Below, one piece after another: positions 18,139-26,916 of a stretch of 33,528 nt of DNA (position 1 is the stretch's first letter; each line of letters starts with the position of its first letter). The stretch comes from Bacteriovoracaceae bacterium (GTDB lineage Bacteria; Bdellovibrionota; Bacteriovoracia; Bacteriovoracales; Bacteriovoracaceae). Where the stretch lies: the NCBI GenBank assembly GCA_947448205.1, contig CANFNL010000011.1:1-33528 (forward strand). Direction: 5' to 3'. The notes beneath the pieces were generated by a model that was not told the DNA's origin, ran no database searches, and worked only from the letters and a program-made list of their open reading frames with translations. A program made the position numbers and the translations under genes.

Positions 18139-18498
18139 CTATTTACTTGCAGCTTTTTTCTTAGTCGTTTGGGTAGGAGCTGTTTTTTTTGTCACCTTCT
18201 TTACAGCTTTTGTCGCAACTTTTTTAGTTGTTTTCTTAATAGCTTTTTTGCTTGATTTCTTCTTCTTTAAGGCAAACTCAACTTTCTTTTGGATTTTATT
18301 CAATTCCGATTTTTGATCGGCCATAAATTTGCGGGCTTTTTTTACTTCATCAGAGACAGTCTTTTCAATTCTTTTTTCAAGAATCATTTTTTCAGCGTGG
18401 AATTTGTCTACTAAACCCTGTACTAAGTGTTTTTTTCTAAGTCTTTCAATTTCCTGTTTTAATTCTTGAAATGATTTTAGCAATTGTTTTTTGTCCAT
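18139..18498 (-). CDS. lysine-rich histone H1-like protein with N-terminal coiled-coil region
   Basis: C-terminal tail KKKKSSKKAIKKTTKKVATKAVKKVTKKTAPTQTTKKKAASK; AAGGAG RBS before ATG. Confidence 0.8.
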   Translation of the reverse strand: MDKKQLLKSFQELKQEIERLRKKHLVQGLVDKFHAEKMILEKRIEKTVSDEVKKARKFMADQKSELNKIQKKVEFALKKKKSSKKAIKKTTKKVATKAVKKVTKKTAPTQTTKKKAASK

Positions 18499-18524
18499 GG
18501 GGTAAACTCCTTATGTGGTGGTTG

Positions 18525-20282
18525 TTATAATGTTTTCTTGCTAATCGGAACACGATATCCAAAACCAAAACTTTTAGCCTTCACTTTTATTATAGGACAA
18601 AATTGCGCCCGTTTGTACTCTGATTTAGTTAGAAGGCTAAAAACTTTTAAAACTTCTTCTTTTTTATGCCCTTTTTGGATTAAATGAGCTGCACTAAAGC
18701 GGTTTGACAACAAAGCCTCTAAAATGGGGTCAAGGCGCTCATAAGGAGGAAGTGATTGTGTATCTTCTTGATTTTCTCGAAGTTCAGCACTTGGTGCTCT
18801 CGTTATTATTTCTTCTGGAATCATATCGTTGTATTGTTCATTAATATAAAGAGCGAGCTCATATACCTCACTCTTGTAAAGATCACCCAAAACACTCAGG
18901 GCCCCAACGCTATCTCCATAGATGGTTGAATAGCCCACAGCGATTTCAGATTTATTTGAGGTATTGAGCACCATCGATCCGATATCATTTGAGCGAGCAT
19001 AAATTAAAGTGCCTCGTAGACGACTTTGAATATTTTCGTCGGCTAAGCCTTTCATCTCATTGCTAAAATTTTCGCGGTAGGATCCTTTTATGGTCGAATG
19101 AATAAACTTTATAGGCATAGTGGTAAGTTTTACTCCGATATTTTGGCATAAATCGTAGGAGAGATCATAACTTTGCGAGCTTGAAAAAAAGCCAGGCATA
19201 AAAACAGCTTCAATTTCTATTTTTTGAGGAAGCTTGTCCTTCATTATTTTTAAAATGGCTAAAACCAAAGAGGAGTCCATACCGCCTGAGAGCGCGATGG
19301 AGAATTTAGAAATCTTGTTTTTAACAGAATAATCACTTATACCTAAAATCAAAGCATCTAATATTTCTTGGCACTCGTTTCTTTTCAGTGGCAATAAAGC
19401 TAGAGTGTCGCTGCTTAGTCTAGTGGTAAAGAGATTGGCCCAGGAATTACTTGAGGTCTTAAACTTGGTAGCAAATTCATTCTGTGATTTAGTAAATATG
19501 GGAAGCTCTAAGCTTAAAACATCGCTATTAAAAGCTTTAGCTAATTTTATTACATCGCTACCATTTACGATGAAGCTTCTGCCGTCAAAGATTATCTCGT
19601 CTTCAGCTGCCACCCTGTTGATATACGCAAACGGAGCTTCAATATAATTGGCTATTTCGAGCGCTCTCTGAATTCTTTGATCATGTTTTCCCAAATGAAA
19701 AGGACTGGCAGAGAGATTGACGACCAGGTCACAATTGAGCTTTTTTTCGATGAGATGATCCTTTAATTGCTCTACAGGATCGTGATCGTGGAGATGAGAA
19801 AACCACATGTCTTCGCAGATCAATAGACCAATCTTTTTATTATCGAATTCTAAAACAGAAGGTAAATGGCCTGGAGAAAAATATTTTTTTTCTTCGTATA
19901 GGTCGTAGTTTGGCAAAAGTTGTTTTGTATATATGGCCTTAATTTTTTTTCCAGGCTCAATGAGATAAATGACATTTTCAATTTGCAATGGCAATCCGAC
20001 AGAGTCAAATTGGTATGCCAGACCTCCAACCAATAGAGCAATTGGCGCTGCAGACTTAAATTGTTTTTCTGACCATAGAGTCACGTCATTTAAAAAAGCT
20101 AGATACTCCTCGATAAAACTCTTTTGCAGCACAAGGTCTTGAAGGGGATAGCCTGTTAAAAAGAGCTCTGGAAAAAGGTGCAATCCGTTTTGCTTCCCAG
20201 TTGAGAAGGTGCTTGTGAGATATTTAAATATGGCTTCAAAATCCCCAATTTCATGGTGTGTTTGGTGAAGATTTATTTGCAT
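18525..20282 (-). CDS. nadE: NAD+ synthetase, two-domain (nitrilase amidase + synthetase)
   Basis: synthetase P-loop SGGMDSS; nitrilase-domain ELFLTGYPLQDL, K of KQLLPNYDLYEEKKYFSPG, C of LLICEDMW; start placed at MQINLHQTHHEIGD. Confidence 0.92.
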   Translation of the reverse strand: MQINLHQTHHEIGDFEAIFKYLTSTFSTGKQNGLHLFPELFLTGYPLQDLVLQKSFIEEYLAFLNDVTLWSEKQFKSAAPIALLVGGLAYQFDSVGLPLQIENVIYLIEPGKKIKAIYTKQLLPNYDLYEEKKYFSPGHLPSVLEFDNKKIGLLICEDMWFSHLHDHDPVEQLKDHLIEKKLNCDLVVNLSASPFHLGKHDQRIQRALEIANYIEAPFAYINRVAAEDEIIFDGRSFIVNGSDVIKLAKAFNSDVLSLELPIFTKSQNEFATKFKTSSNSWANLFTTRLSSDTLALLPLKRNECQEILDALILGISDYSVKNKISKFSIALSGGMDSSLVLAILKIMKDKLPQKIEIEAVFMPGFFSSSQSYDLSYDLCQNIGVKLTTMPIKFIHSTIKGSYRENFSNEMKGLADENIQSRLRGTLIYARSNDIGSMVLNTSNKSEIAVGYSTIYGDSVGALSVLGDLYKSEVYELALYINEQYNDMIPEEIITRAPSAELRENQEDTQSLPPYERLDPILEALLSNRFSAAHLIQKGHKKEEVLKVFSLLTKSEYKRAQFCPIIKVKAKSFGFGYRVPISKKTL

Positions 20283-20401
20283 GAATGCTTCCGTTGATTT
20301 AAATTTAAAATCTATTAATTTCTTAGAGAAATTTACCAATTTAAACGAACTAAGAAAACCTATTTCATGAATCTATTGTGGCTAATATCAGAGGATTTAT
20401 T

Positions 20402-21307
20402 TTGACTGGAATATTTTATGTTATTTTCGCGGGTCTACTTTGGGCGTTGGATACACTCATTCGCTATCCTTTACTCGGCAGTGGAGTCTCAGCAGAGCGA
20501 ATAGTCTTTACCGAGCATCTTTTTTTAGTTCTTTTTTTTATTCCCATTCTGCTAAAAAATCGACTTTTTCTTTGGCAGACAAAAGTCTCCTCACTTTTTT
20601 ATTTAATTATCATTGGTGTGTTCGGTTCGGCTATCGGCACTCTGGCTTTTACAAAGGCTTTTTCGCTGATTAATCCTTCTTTGGTGATTTTACTCCAAAA
20701 GCTTCAGCCTATCATTACTTGCACCTTGGCAAGTTTGGTACTGAAAGAAAAAATGCACAAACCTTTTATTTTTTGGGCAGCTGTAGCCCTTTTTGGTGGA
20801 TTGCTTATTTCTTCACCTGATATTTTTCCAAAACTTTCAGAACTTGATTTTAAAATGGGTTTTTTGTCTGAACGCGCCATGCTGGGGTATTTGTTAACTA
20901 TGTTAGCAGTGCTTAGTTGGGGAGCCTCAACAGTTTTTGGAAAAAAACTTTCGACCGATGGCTTTAAAGAAAGCCAGATTATGGGTGGGCGTTTTGTTTT
21001 TGGGTTTATCTTTCTATTTTTTTATGTGACTTCAAATCGCTCACTTGTGCATTTTGATTGGCAAATACTTGTATGGGGAAAAATTTTAGTAATGGTCTTA
21101 CTCTCAGGACTTTTAGGGATGTATCTCTACTACAAAGGATTAAAAATGATTTCTGCTAGGGTCTGTGCTTTAGCTGAAATGTTTTTTCCACTTTCTGCAG
21201 TGACAATTAATTGGGTATTTTTATCAATAAAACTTACTCCAGTGCAATTAATTGGTGCAGGTTTATTAACTTTAGCCTCAGCTGTTATTCAGCTTAAGCA
21301 ATATTAA
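20402..21307 (+). CDS. EamA/DMT-superfamily permease
   Basis: about 10 hydrophobic helices in two repeats; AGLLWALDTLIRYP and LSWGASTVFGKKLS EamA-type motifs; TTG start at 20402 with AGAGGA upstream (ORF track GTG at 20378 has no clear RBS). Confidence 0.8.
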   Translation: MTGIFYVIFAGLLWALDTLIRYPLLGSGVSAERIVFTEHLFLVLFFIPILLKNRLFLWQTKVSSLFYLIIIGVFGSAIGTLAFTKAFSLINPSLVILLQKLQPIITCTLASLVLKEKMHKPFIFWAAVALFGGLLISSPDIFPKLSELDFKMGFLSERAMLGYLLTMLAVLSWGASTVFGKKLSTDGFKESQIMGGRFVFGFIFLFFYVTSNRSLVHFDWQILVWGKILVMVLLSGLLGMYLYYKGLKMISARVCALAEMFFPLSAVTINWVFLSIKLTPVQLIGAGLLTLASAVIQLKQY

Positions 21308-21320
21308 AAGAGGACACTTT

Positions 21321-22292
21321 ATGAGTAAGGTTGTATTGCCAAAAACGATGGAAGGAAAAACAATTTTAGTGGCAGGTGCTGCAGGTTTTGTTCCTTCTAC
21401 ACTTTGTGAATTTTATTTAAAACAGGGGGCCCATGTTATAGGGATAGATAATTTTATCACCGGCTCAAGATCCAATATTGATCTGCTGTCGGCTTATAAA
21501 AAATTTGAATTTCATCAGTATAATATCTACGAAAAGCTTCCAAATTTTAAAGATCAAAAAATTGACTATATTCTCTCAATGGCAAGTCCAGCATCTCCTA
21601 TAGATTTTGCCATTATCCCAATTGAGATTATGCGTGTAAATTCCGAAGGAACTCTTAAGCTTTTAGAGCTTGCAAGAGAAAAAAATGCAAGATTTCTAGA
21701 AGCATCGACAAGTGAAGTTTATGGTGATCCTGAAATTCACCCACAAAGAGAAGATTATGTAGGGCATGTAAACCCAATTGGCCCCCGGTCTTGTTATGAT
21801 GAGTCCAAGCGCTTTGCTGAAGCCATGACAATGAGTTTTTATCACAAATACAATGTTGACACCCGTATAGTGCGAATTTTTAATACTTATGGACCTCGCA
21901 TGCGTGCTAATGATGGACGAGTGATTCCTAATTTCATTACACAGGCGATGAAAGGTGAAGACCTCACCGTTTATGGAGATGGTTCACAGACTCGCTCGTA
22001 TTGCTATTCAACTGATTTAGTTAATGCCATTCACTATGTGCTTATGAGTTCAGATCCAACTCCTTTTAATATCGGAAATCCTGACGAATACACTGTAAAA
22101 GAGACAGCGGAGTTGGTGATTAAAATATTAGGAAGCACTTCTAAAATTTGTTATTTGCCACTTCCAAAAGATGATCCAAAAAGACGCAGACCCGACATTA
22201 CTAAAATTCAAACTTACAGCGACTATAAGCCACTCGTGACTTTTGAAGACGGGATTAGACAGACCGCTGAATATTTTAGATCGATTTTGTAG
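21321..22292 (+). CDS. NAD-dependent epimerase/dehydratase, UDP-glucuronate decarboxylase (UXS)-like
   Basis: VAGAAGFVPSTL Rossmann motif, ASTSEVYGDPEIHPQ, GPRSCYDESKRFAE (YxxxK), RIFNTYGPRM, PFNIGNPDEYTV. Confidence 0.9.
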   Translation: MSKVVLPKTMEGKTILVAGAAGFVPSTLCEFYLKQGAHVIGIDNFITGSRSNIDLLSAYKKFEFHQYNIYEKLPNFKDQKIDYILSMASPASPIDFAIIPIEIMRVNSEGTLKLLELAREKNARFLEASTSEVYGDPEIHPQREDYVGHVNPIGPRSCYDESKRFAEAMTMSFYHKYNVDTRIVRIFNTYGPRMRANDGRVIPNFITQAMKGEDLTVYGDGSQTRSYCYSTDLVNAIHYVLMSSDPTPFNIGNPDEYTVKETAELVIKILGSTSKICYLPLPKDDPKRRRPDITKIQTYSDYKPLVTFEDGIRQTAEYFRSIL

Positions 22293-22301
22293 AAAGGATT
22301 T

Positions 22302-23405
22302 ATGAAAGTAGCTATTACCTGCGATTATTTATTTGAAAGAAATCATTACACCGAAGTCATAGAGACTGTCTGTGAGTTATTTCCAGAAGCACGTCTTTAT
22401 TGTTTTGCTCATAAACAAGGGGCTATATTAGGTCATATTGAGCAACGAGTAATCACTTCAACTTTTTTAAGTCATAAAGTTAATACTGAAGTTGAATTTT
22501 ATAAATACTCTTATCAAATTCCTAGTATTGCCAAAAATCTTTTTGTCTCATGTGAATATGATTTAATCATAAATATTTCTAAAGGATTCTCTCAAGGAAT
22601 CAAAAAATGTGAAAGAACTAAAATCATTACTTATCTCTATGATTTAGATATTGAAAATAAAATGAAAGACTCTTTGTTGCAAAAGATTTTTTCTTCTTAT
22701 GTGCAAAGCTGGGCAATGAAGTTGCTAAAAAAAGCAGACTTGGTAATTGTATCTAGAGATGATCTAAAAGCACATCTGGCAAAGATTGTCCCAATGGCCG
22801 AAGTCGCGCCTCCTCCTTTTAGAATTTCAGATTATTCCTTATTTCCTAAAGAAATGTTTAAGCATCATTTTTTTGCCATAGAAGCCAAAGGTTTAAAGCT
22901 TCAAGAAGCCAAACTTTTAGTTGAATGGATGAAGGAGTGGAATTTCCTTTTTCAGTTTATTGGTCCAGATGAGCATTTAAGTGAAATTAAAACTAATGAG
23001 CTCCCGGCTAATCTTTTCTTTGGAAATAAGTGTAGTGGAGAACACGCACCTGTTTTAGCTTCTTCTATGGCGCTTATAAGTTTTAATCATGAAGAATTTC
23101 CAAATTTAGTGCTTGCCACTATGGCAACCGGCAGACCAGTAATAGTAGGCAATGAATTAAAAAAATGGATCAGTGGCACAGGGACATTTTTTGCAAGTCT
23201 TACCAAAGAGTCACTAAAGGTAATGATTGATGAAGTCCTCAAATTTTCCGAACATTGTGAAGGACAAAAAATCCGCGCACACGTTATGGAATATCACGAT
23301 ATAAAATTCAAAGCTCATCTAAAAAGAGTACTAGATAGATTTCATGATAATTTTCATGAGAAATCTTCTCAAAAACCTAGTTCTGACTGCCAAGAGTGCA
23401 ACTAA
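22302..23405 (+). CDS. glycosyltransferase, GT4-like
   Basis: two-domain GT-B-like layout; C-terminal EHAPVLASSMALISFNHEEFPNLVLATMATGRPVIVGN, typical sugar-nucleotide-site pattern; adjacent to the UXS-like gene. Confidence 0.75.
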   Translation: MKVAITCDYLFERNHYTEVIETVCELFPEARLYCFAHKQGAILGHIEQRVITSTFLSHKVNTEVEFYKYSYQIPSIAKNLFVSCEYDLIINISKGFSQGIKKCERTKIITYLYDLDIENKMKDSLLQKIFSSYVQSWAMKLLKKADLVIVSRDDLKAHLAKIVPMAEVAPPPFRISDYSLFPKEMFKHHFFAIEAKGLKLQEAKLLVEWMKEWNFLFQFIGPDEHLSEIKTNELPANLFFGNKCSGEHAPVLASSMALISFNHEEFPNLVLATMATGRPVIVGNELKKWISGTGTFFASLTKESLKVMIDEVLKFSEHCEGQKIRAHVMEYHDIKFKAHLKRVLDRFHDNFHEKSSQKPSSDCQECN

Positions 23406-24540
23406 ATAGCTCATCTAAATTTGATCCAGTTGAATTTTGAAATGGACCAAAGTGATTGTAGGCCCTTCCTGCCTGAAAGTGTGGTGAAACGCATCTGGCT
23501 TCGGCATTTTTTAATAGACCATTAACTAAATTACTCGGATGAGTAGCTGAAGTCTTATTAGTATTTACTTGAATTGCAAATGTTTGAATCAGTTTATGGA
23601 CTCCACAAAAATCATTAAAACTTTGCAACGAACTTCCTAGCACTTTTATAAAATCTGCCTGAGAGCCATTTAGTGGGAGTTGGCAAGCTGGACTTGGATT
23701 CATTTTATTCCATGCTTTGAGGCAAGGAGCAATATTGCCATTTTTATCTGGGGTAAATTGAAATGTTCCAATGTTTAAACGAGACTCAATTGGTTGTTTT
23801 CTATCCTCGTAAAATTCAACTCCTGCAGGTCGGCGGTATTCCTTGGGTGCATAAGCGTCTGCTACTTTTTGTGAAGTTGCACCGTCGGCCGTTCCCAGAG
23901 ACTCAGTGTAAGCCAAGCAAGAGAAAAAACGCGACCATAAACTTAAAAGTTCAACCTTTGCCTTCATATCGCCTTTGAGTACTTCGCTTCTGAGCGAGTT
24001 CACATTATTTGCAAAGATATTGAGCTTGCTGATGGTATTTTGGGAAGGGACATTTTTTATAGTTTGACCGAGGCTTGTTGGACTCACATTACAAAGCGGA
24101 TGGCGTATTAATGATGTGGGAAAATAATTTGAATCGTTTTCACTTGTTCCATAAGCGCTACCAATCATGCCAACCATTGCCGGCACATCCTTAATCATCA
24201 TTTGAGTATAATAGCTAATTTGATCGGAAAATTGATCGTGAGGATCCTTATCAAGGTTACATTTATCGACACTATCACTCGCATCAGAATTGACTTGATT
24301 TCTGTTTTTGGTTAGCTCATTTTGGTTGACATAAATGTCGACTGATTGACCAATCACACTAGAGACATTTAAATACTCATCAGAATTTAAGTCTGCCCCC
24401 AAATCAATAGTCGGTTGTGTTGTTGGTTTATTTGGCGAGGGTGATGGAGAGGGCATTGGTTTTGGCCTTCTGGCTCCCATGGCAAAAATAGGTGTTGAAA
24501 TAAAAAAGAGAAGAAACGAAAAAGTAATTAAAGATTTCAT
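23377..24540 (-). CDS. secreted protein with Pro/Ser linker; possible lysozyme-like domain
   Basis: ATG 24540 (MKSLITFSFLLFFISTPIFA signal peptide); PKPMPSPSPSPNKPTTQPT linker; SCLAYTESLG...NIGTFQFTPD resembles a catalytic-Glu/GxxQ lysozyme-like arrangement (inference). Confidence 0.7.
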   Translation of the reverse strand: MKSLITFSFLLFFISTPIFAMGARRPKPMPSPSPSPNKPTTQPTIDLGADLNSDEYLNVSSVIGQSVDIYVNQNELTKNRNQVNSDASDSVDKCNLDKDPHDQFSDQISYYTQMMIKDVPAMVGMIGSAYGTSENDSNYFPTSLIRHPLCNVSPTSLGQTIKNVPSQNTISKLNIFANNVNSLRSEVLKGDMKAKVELLSLWSRFFSCLAYTESLGTADGATSQKVADAYAPKEYRRPAGVEFYEDRKQPIESRLNIGTFQFTPDKNGNIAPCLKAWNKMNPSPACQLPLNGSQADFIKVLGSSLQSFNDFCGVHKLIQTFAIQVNTNKTSATHPSNLVNGLLKNAEARCVSPHFQAGRAYNHFGPFQNSTGSNLDELFSCTLGSQN

Positions 24541-24565
24541 TTCTCTTTTTTCGGAAAGAGAAATG
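24538..24565 (-). repeat. 11-bp perfect inverted repeat spanning the start codon of the secreted-protein gene
   Basis: CATTTCTCTTT-TTTCGG-AAAGAGAAATG; the minus-strand ATG (24540-24538) forms the base of the stem. Confidence 0.8.
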
Positions 24566-24619
24566 GGAATCAAAAATTCCTTTACACGTTTTTAAAGAAG
24601 AGGAAAATACTACCGCTAA

Positions 24620-25072
24620 TTATTGAATAAATGTCTCGGGTTTTCTAAAGAAAAAGAGAGGGATGTCCACCCAAAAGCGGTTTCCATATTTGTCTATCAT
24701 TTGATATTTTCCGCGCATATTTCCAGACGGTGAGTGAAGGGGACAAAAGCTAGAGTATTCGTAGCTCGCCCCAGGTGCTAACATCGGTTGTTGCCCAATT
24801 ACTCCTGAGCCCTGAACTTCGTAGACTTTTCCATTTCCATCTTTGATTTTCCAATGACGATGAATCACTCGGCATTCTGTCTCGCTGTGGTTTGTGATGC
24901 GTATTTTATAAGCATAAAAATACTGATTATTTTCTGGATCAGATCTCTCAGGAACGTAAGAGGGAAGGACTTCGACTTGTATATCGAGAGTAGTAGTGCT
25001 GTAGTATTCCTTATTAGTGATATTTTCAGTTTTAAAATTAGTCTCGTTATTTATTGGCCCTTGTGTATCCAT
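24620..25072 (-). CDS. apaG: ApaG/DUF525 domain protein
   Basis: YKIRITNHSETECRVIHRHWKIKDGNGKVYEVQGSGVIGQQPMLAPGASYEYSSFCPLHSPSGNMRGKYQMID; ATG 25072 preceded by AGGAAAG. Confidence 0.93.
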   Translation of the reverse strand: MDTQGPINNETNFKTENITNKEYYSTTTLDIQVEVLPSYVPERSDPENNQYFYAYKIRITNHSETECRVIHRHWKIKDGNGKVYEVQGSGVIGQQPMLAPGASYEYSSFCPLHSPSGNMRGKYQMIDKYGNRFWVDIPLFFFRKPETFIQ

Positions 25073-25265
25073 ACTTTCCTCAAAAAATGATGTAGCTTGG
25101 TTTATCAAAAATAGTTCAATAATGAAAGAGCAACTAGTTTATTGGCCCAAACATTAGTTTGCACATAACTAACTAAAATGATTACTTTTTTATTAAGTCA
25201 GGTGGTGTACGAGTCGAAACCTGCATGTTAGTATTTTAAAAATTATTTAATCGTAGGAGTCATCG

Positions 25266-25622
25266 ATGGAAGACACGAAAGATTTATCTCGCCGTTCATT
25301 TTTTAAATTTGCTCTAGCAGGAGCAGCAGTAGTTCCTTTTATTCTAAAAGCTTCTAAGTCATTTGCCGCCGATGCTTGTCCAAAAACAGCACCTGCTGGG
25401 AAAGCTTTGGTAAGCTCAACTGAAGGTATGGGAAAAACTCTTCAATATGTAACTGATTCTTCAACTTCAAAGCACCCTAAGCATAAAGCTGGAAATGCTT
25501 GCGGAAACTGTAAATTCTTCAATGCTGGAAAAGCAGAAGGTGGATACGCTCCATGCACAATGATGGGAATGAAGTATGTTACTAACTGTGGATGGTGTTC
25601 ATCATACTCAGCTAAAGCCTAA
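25266..25622 (+). CDS. high-potential iron-sulfur protein (HiPIP), Tat-exported
   Basis: twin-arginine signal SRRSFFKFALAGAAVVPF; C-terminal CGNCKFF...C...CGWC 4-Cys cluster motif; AGGAGT RBS. Confidence 0.93.
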   Translation: MEDTKDLSRRSFFKFALAGAAVVPFILKASKSFAADACPKTAPAGKALVSSTEGMGKTLQYVTDSSTSKHPKHKAGNACGNCKFFNAGKAEGGYAPCTMMGMKYVTNCGWCSSYSAKA

Positions 25623-25634
25623 TCTTTTTTATTC

Positions 25635-25665
25635 AATGAGCGGAAGATCTCTTTCGCTCATTTTT
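25635..25665 (+). terminator. intrinsic terminator of the HiPIP gene
   Basis: AATGAGCG...AAGA-TC-TCTT...CGCTCATT stem followed by TTTTT. Confidence 0.8.
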
Positions 25666-26299
25666 CCTTTGTTTTTTTTCTTAGATAATTTTCTTGATAA
25701 GTCTCTTGCCCCATTTTATCAATTTGATTTTCGATCATTTTATCAAAGGCTTTTTCAAGTAATTCCAGTGATTGTAGGTTAATTGTTGGTTCTACTATTT
25801 TTAGCGCCAAAACACTTGCCTCAAGTGTAGAAAGCGCGCCTGCAATGGGACTTTTTCGCAGTCGGTATTGAGATTTTTGTTGGCTTTTTAAGGCATAGTT
25901 TGGAAGTGAGTGAAGCTCTGGAGATAAGTGGAAAATTTTTTTTGCTTTTTTCCATGTTCCATCAAGAAGAACTAAGTGGGTTATTTTTGATGATAATTTT
26001 CTATCAGAATAATTTTCTATAGGCAAAGAGCTTGGGGATAAAAAAAGAAGACCCATAGATTCTTTGAAGTTTTTGTAAAGTTCCATAAATTGAGAATTTA
26101 ACGAAAATTTTTCATCGGTGATAACAATAATCTTTTGAAAGGTTTTTTTCATCAAACGAACAGTGTTGAGGGCATGATCAGTTTCAGATGGATGCTGCAA
26201 GATAATCAATGTCGTTTGATTTTCAATTGGAAAAAGGTAGGCACATAGGCAGCGGCTTTCCAAAAAATCACATTGGCTACATTTGGCTCTTTTACTCAT
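25658..26299 (-). CDS. DTW-domain protein (tRNA-uridine aminocarboxypropyltransferase-like)
   Basis: N-terminal Cys cluster CSQCDFLESRCLC, LILQHPSETDHALNT, LLDGTWKKAKK (DxTW), YRLRKSPIAGALSTLEA. Confidence 0.92.
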   Translation of the reverse strand: MSKRAKCSQCDFLESRCLCAYLFPIENQTTLIILQHPSETDHALNTVRLMKKTFQKIIVITDEKFSLNSQFMELYKNFKESMGLLFLSPSSLPIENYSDRKLSSKITHLVLLDGTWKKAKKIFHLSPELHSLPNYALKSQQKSQYRLRKSPIAGALSTLEASVLALKIVEPTINLQSLELLEKAFDKMIENQIDKMGQETYQENYLRKKTKEK

Positions 26300-26305
26300 A
26301 GTGAC

Positions 26306-26779
26306 TTATTGTCTTCGTTTTTTTAAGCGAGATTTTATACAAGCAAGTAAGACGTTATTGATTATTTTATGCTTTTTTTCGCAGTAGTTGAGAATGGTTT
26401 TGGTGAATTTAAAACAATTCTCCTCACTTTTAAAACTGGATTCGTTTCCGTGTTTCATGCAGTAAAAAGCTAGGTTTTGATTAATCTCTTTGAGTCGCTC
26501 TTCACTTTTTTTACTAAGTTTACTGGACGTTGTTACCTCTGAGGCTTTAGAGCTCGTTTGATTGGGGTTGACGATTTTATTTTGTAAGTTGATTTGGGAA
26601 ACAAATAGAGCGGGCCTTAATTGATCTGTGGATTTAATTGGCGTCTGATTAAGTTTGTAACTTTTAGTTCTGTGATCCGTATTTTTATCAGAAGTATTAC
26701 TTGTGTCAGCTGTCGAGCAGCTATTAACAATGAATAAAAGTGAGATGCAGACAACAAAAACGAGTCTATTGATTTTCAT
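26306..26779 (-). CDS. hypothetical lipoprotein
   Basis: MKINRLVFVVCISLLFIVNSCS lipobox; Lys/Ser-rich body; 4 Cys in C-terminal half. Confidence 0.6.
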   Translation of the reverse strand: MKINRLVFVVCISLLFIVNSCSTADTSNTSDKNTDHRTKSYKLNQTPIKSTDQLRPALFVSQINLQNKIVNPNQTSSKASEVTTSSKLSKKSEERLKEINQNLAFYCMKHGNESSFKSEENCFKFTKTILNYCEKKHKIINNVLLACIKSRLKKRRQ

Positions 26780-26916
26780 TTTTTTGATTATATAGCAAAA
26801 TTTGAGGCAAGACAAAAAATAGAGTATTTTTGGTTTAGATAAGACTCTATTTGAAGTTTTTAAACTTTAGGTTACACTTTAGAGAACAAATATTAGCTCA
26901 AGCAAAAGGTGATCAA

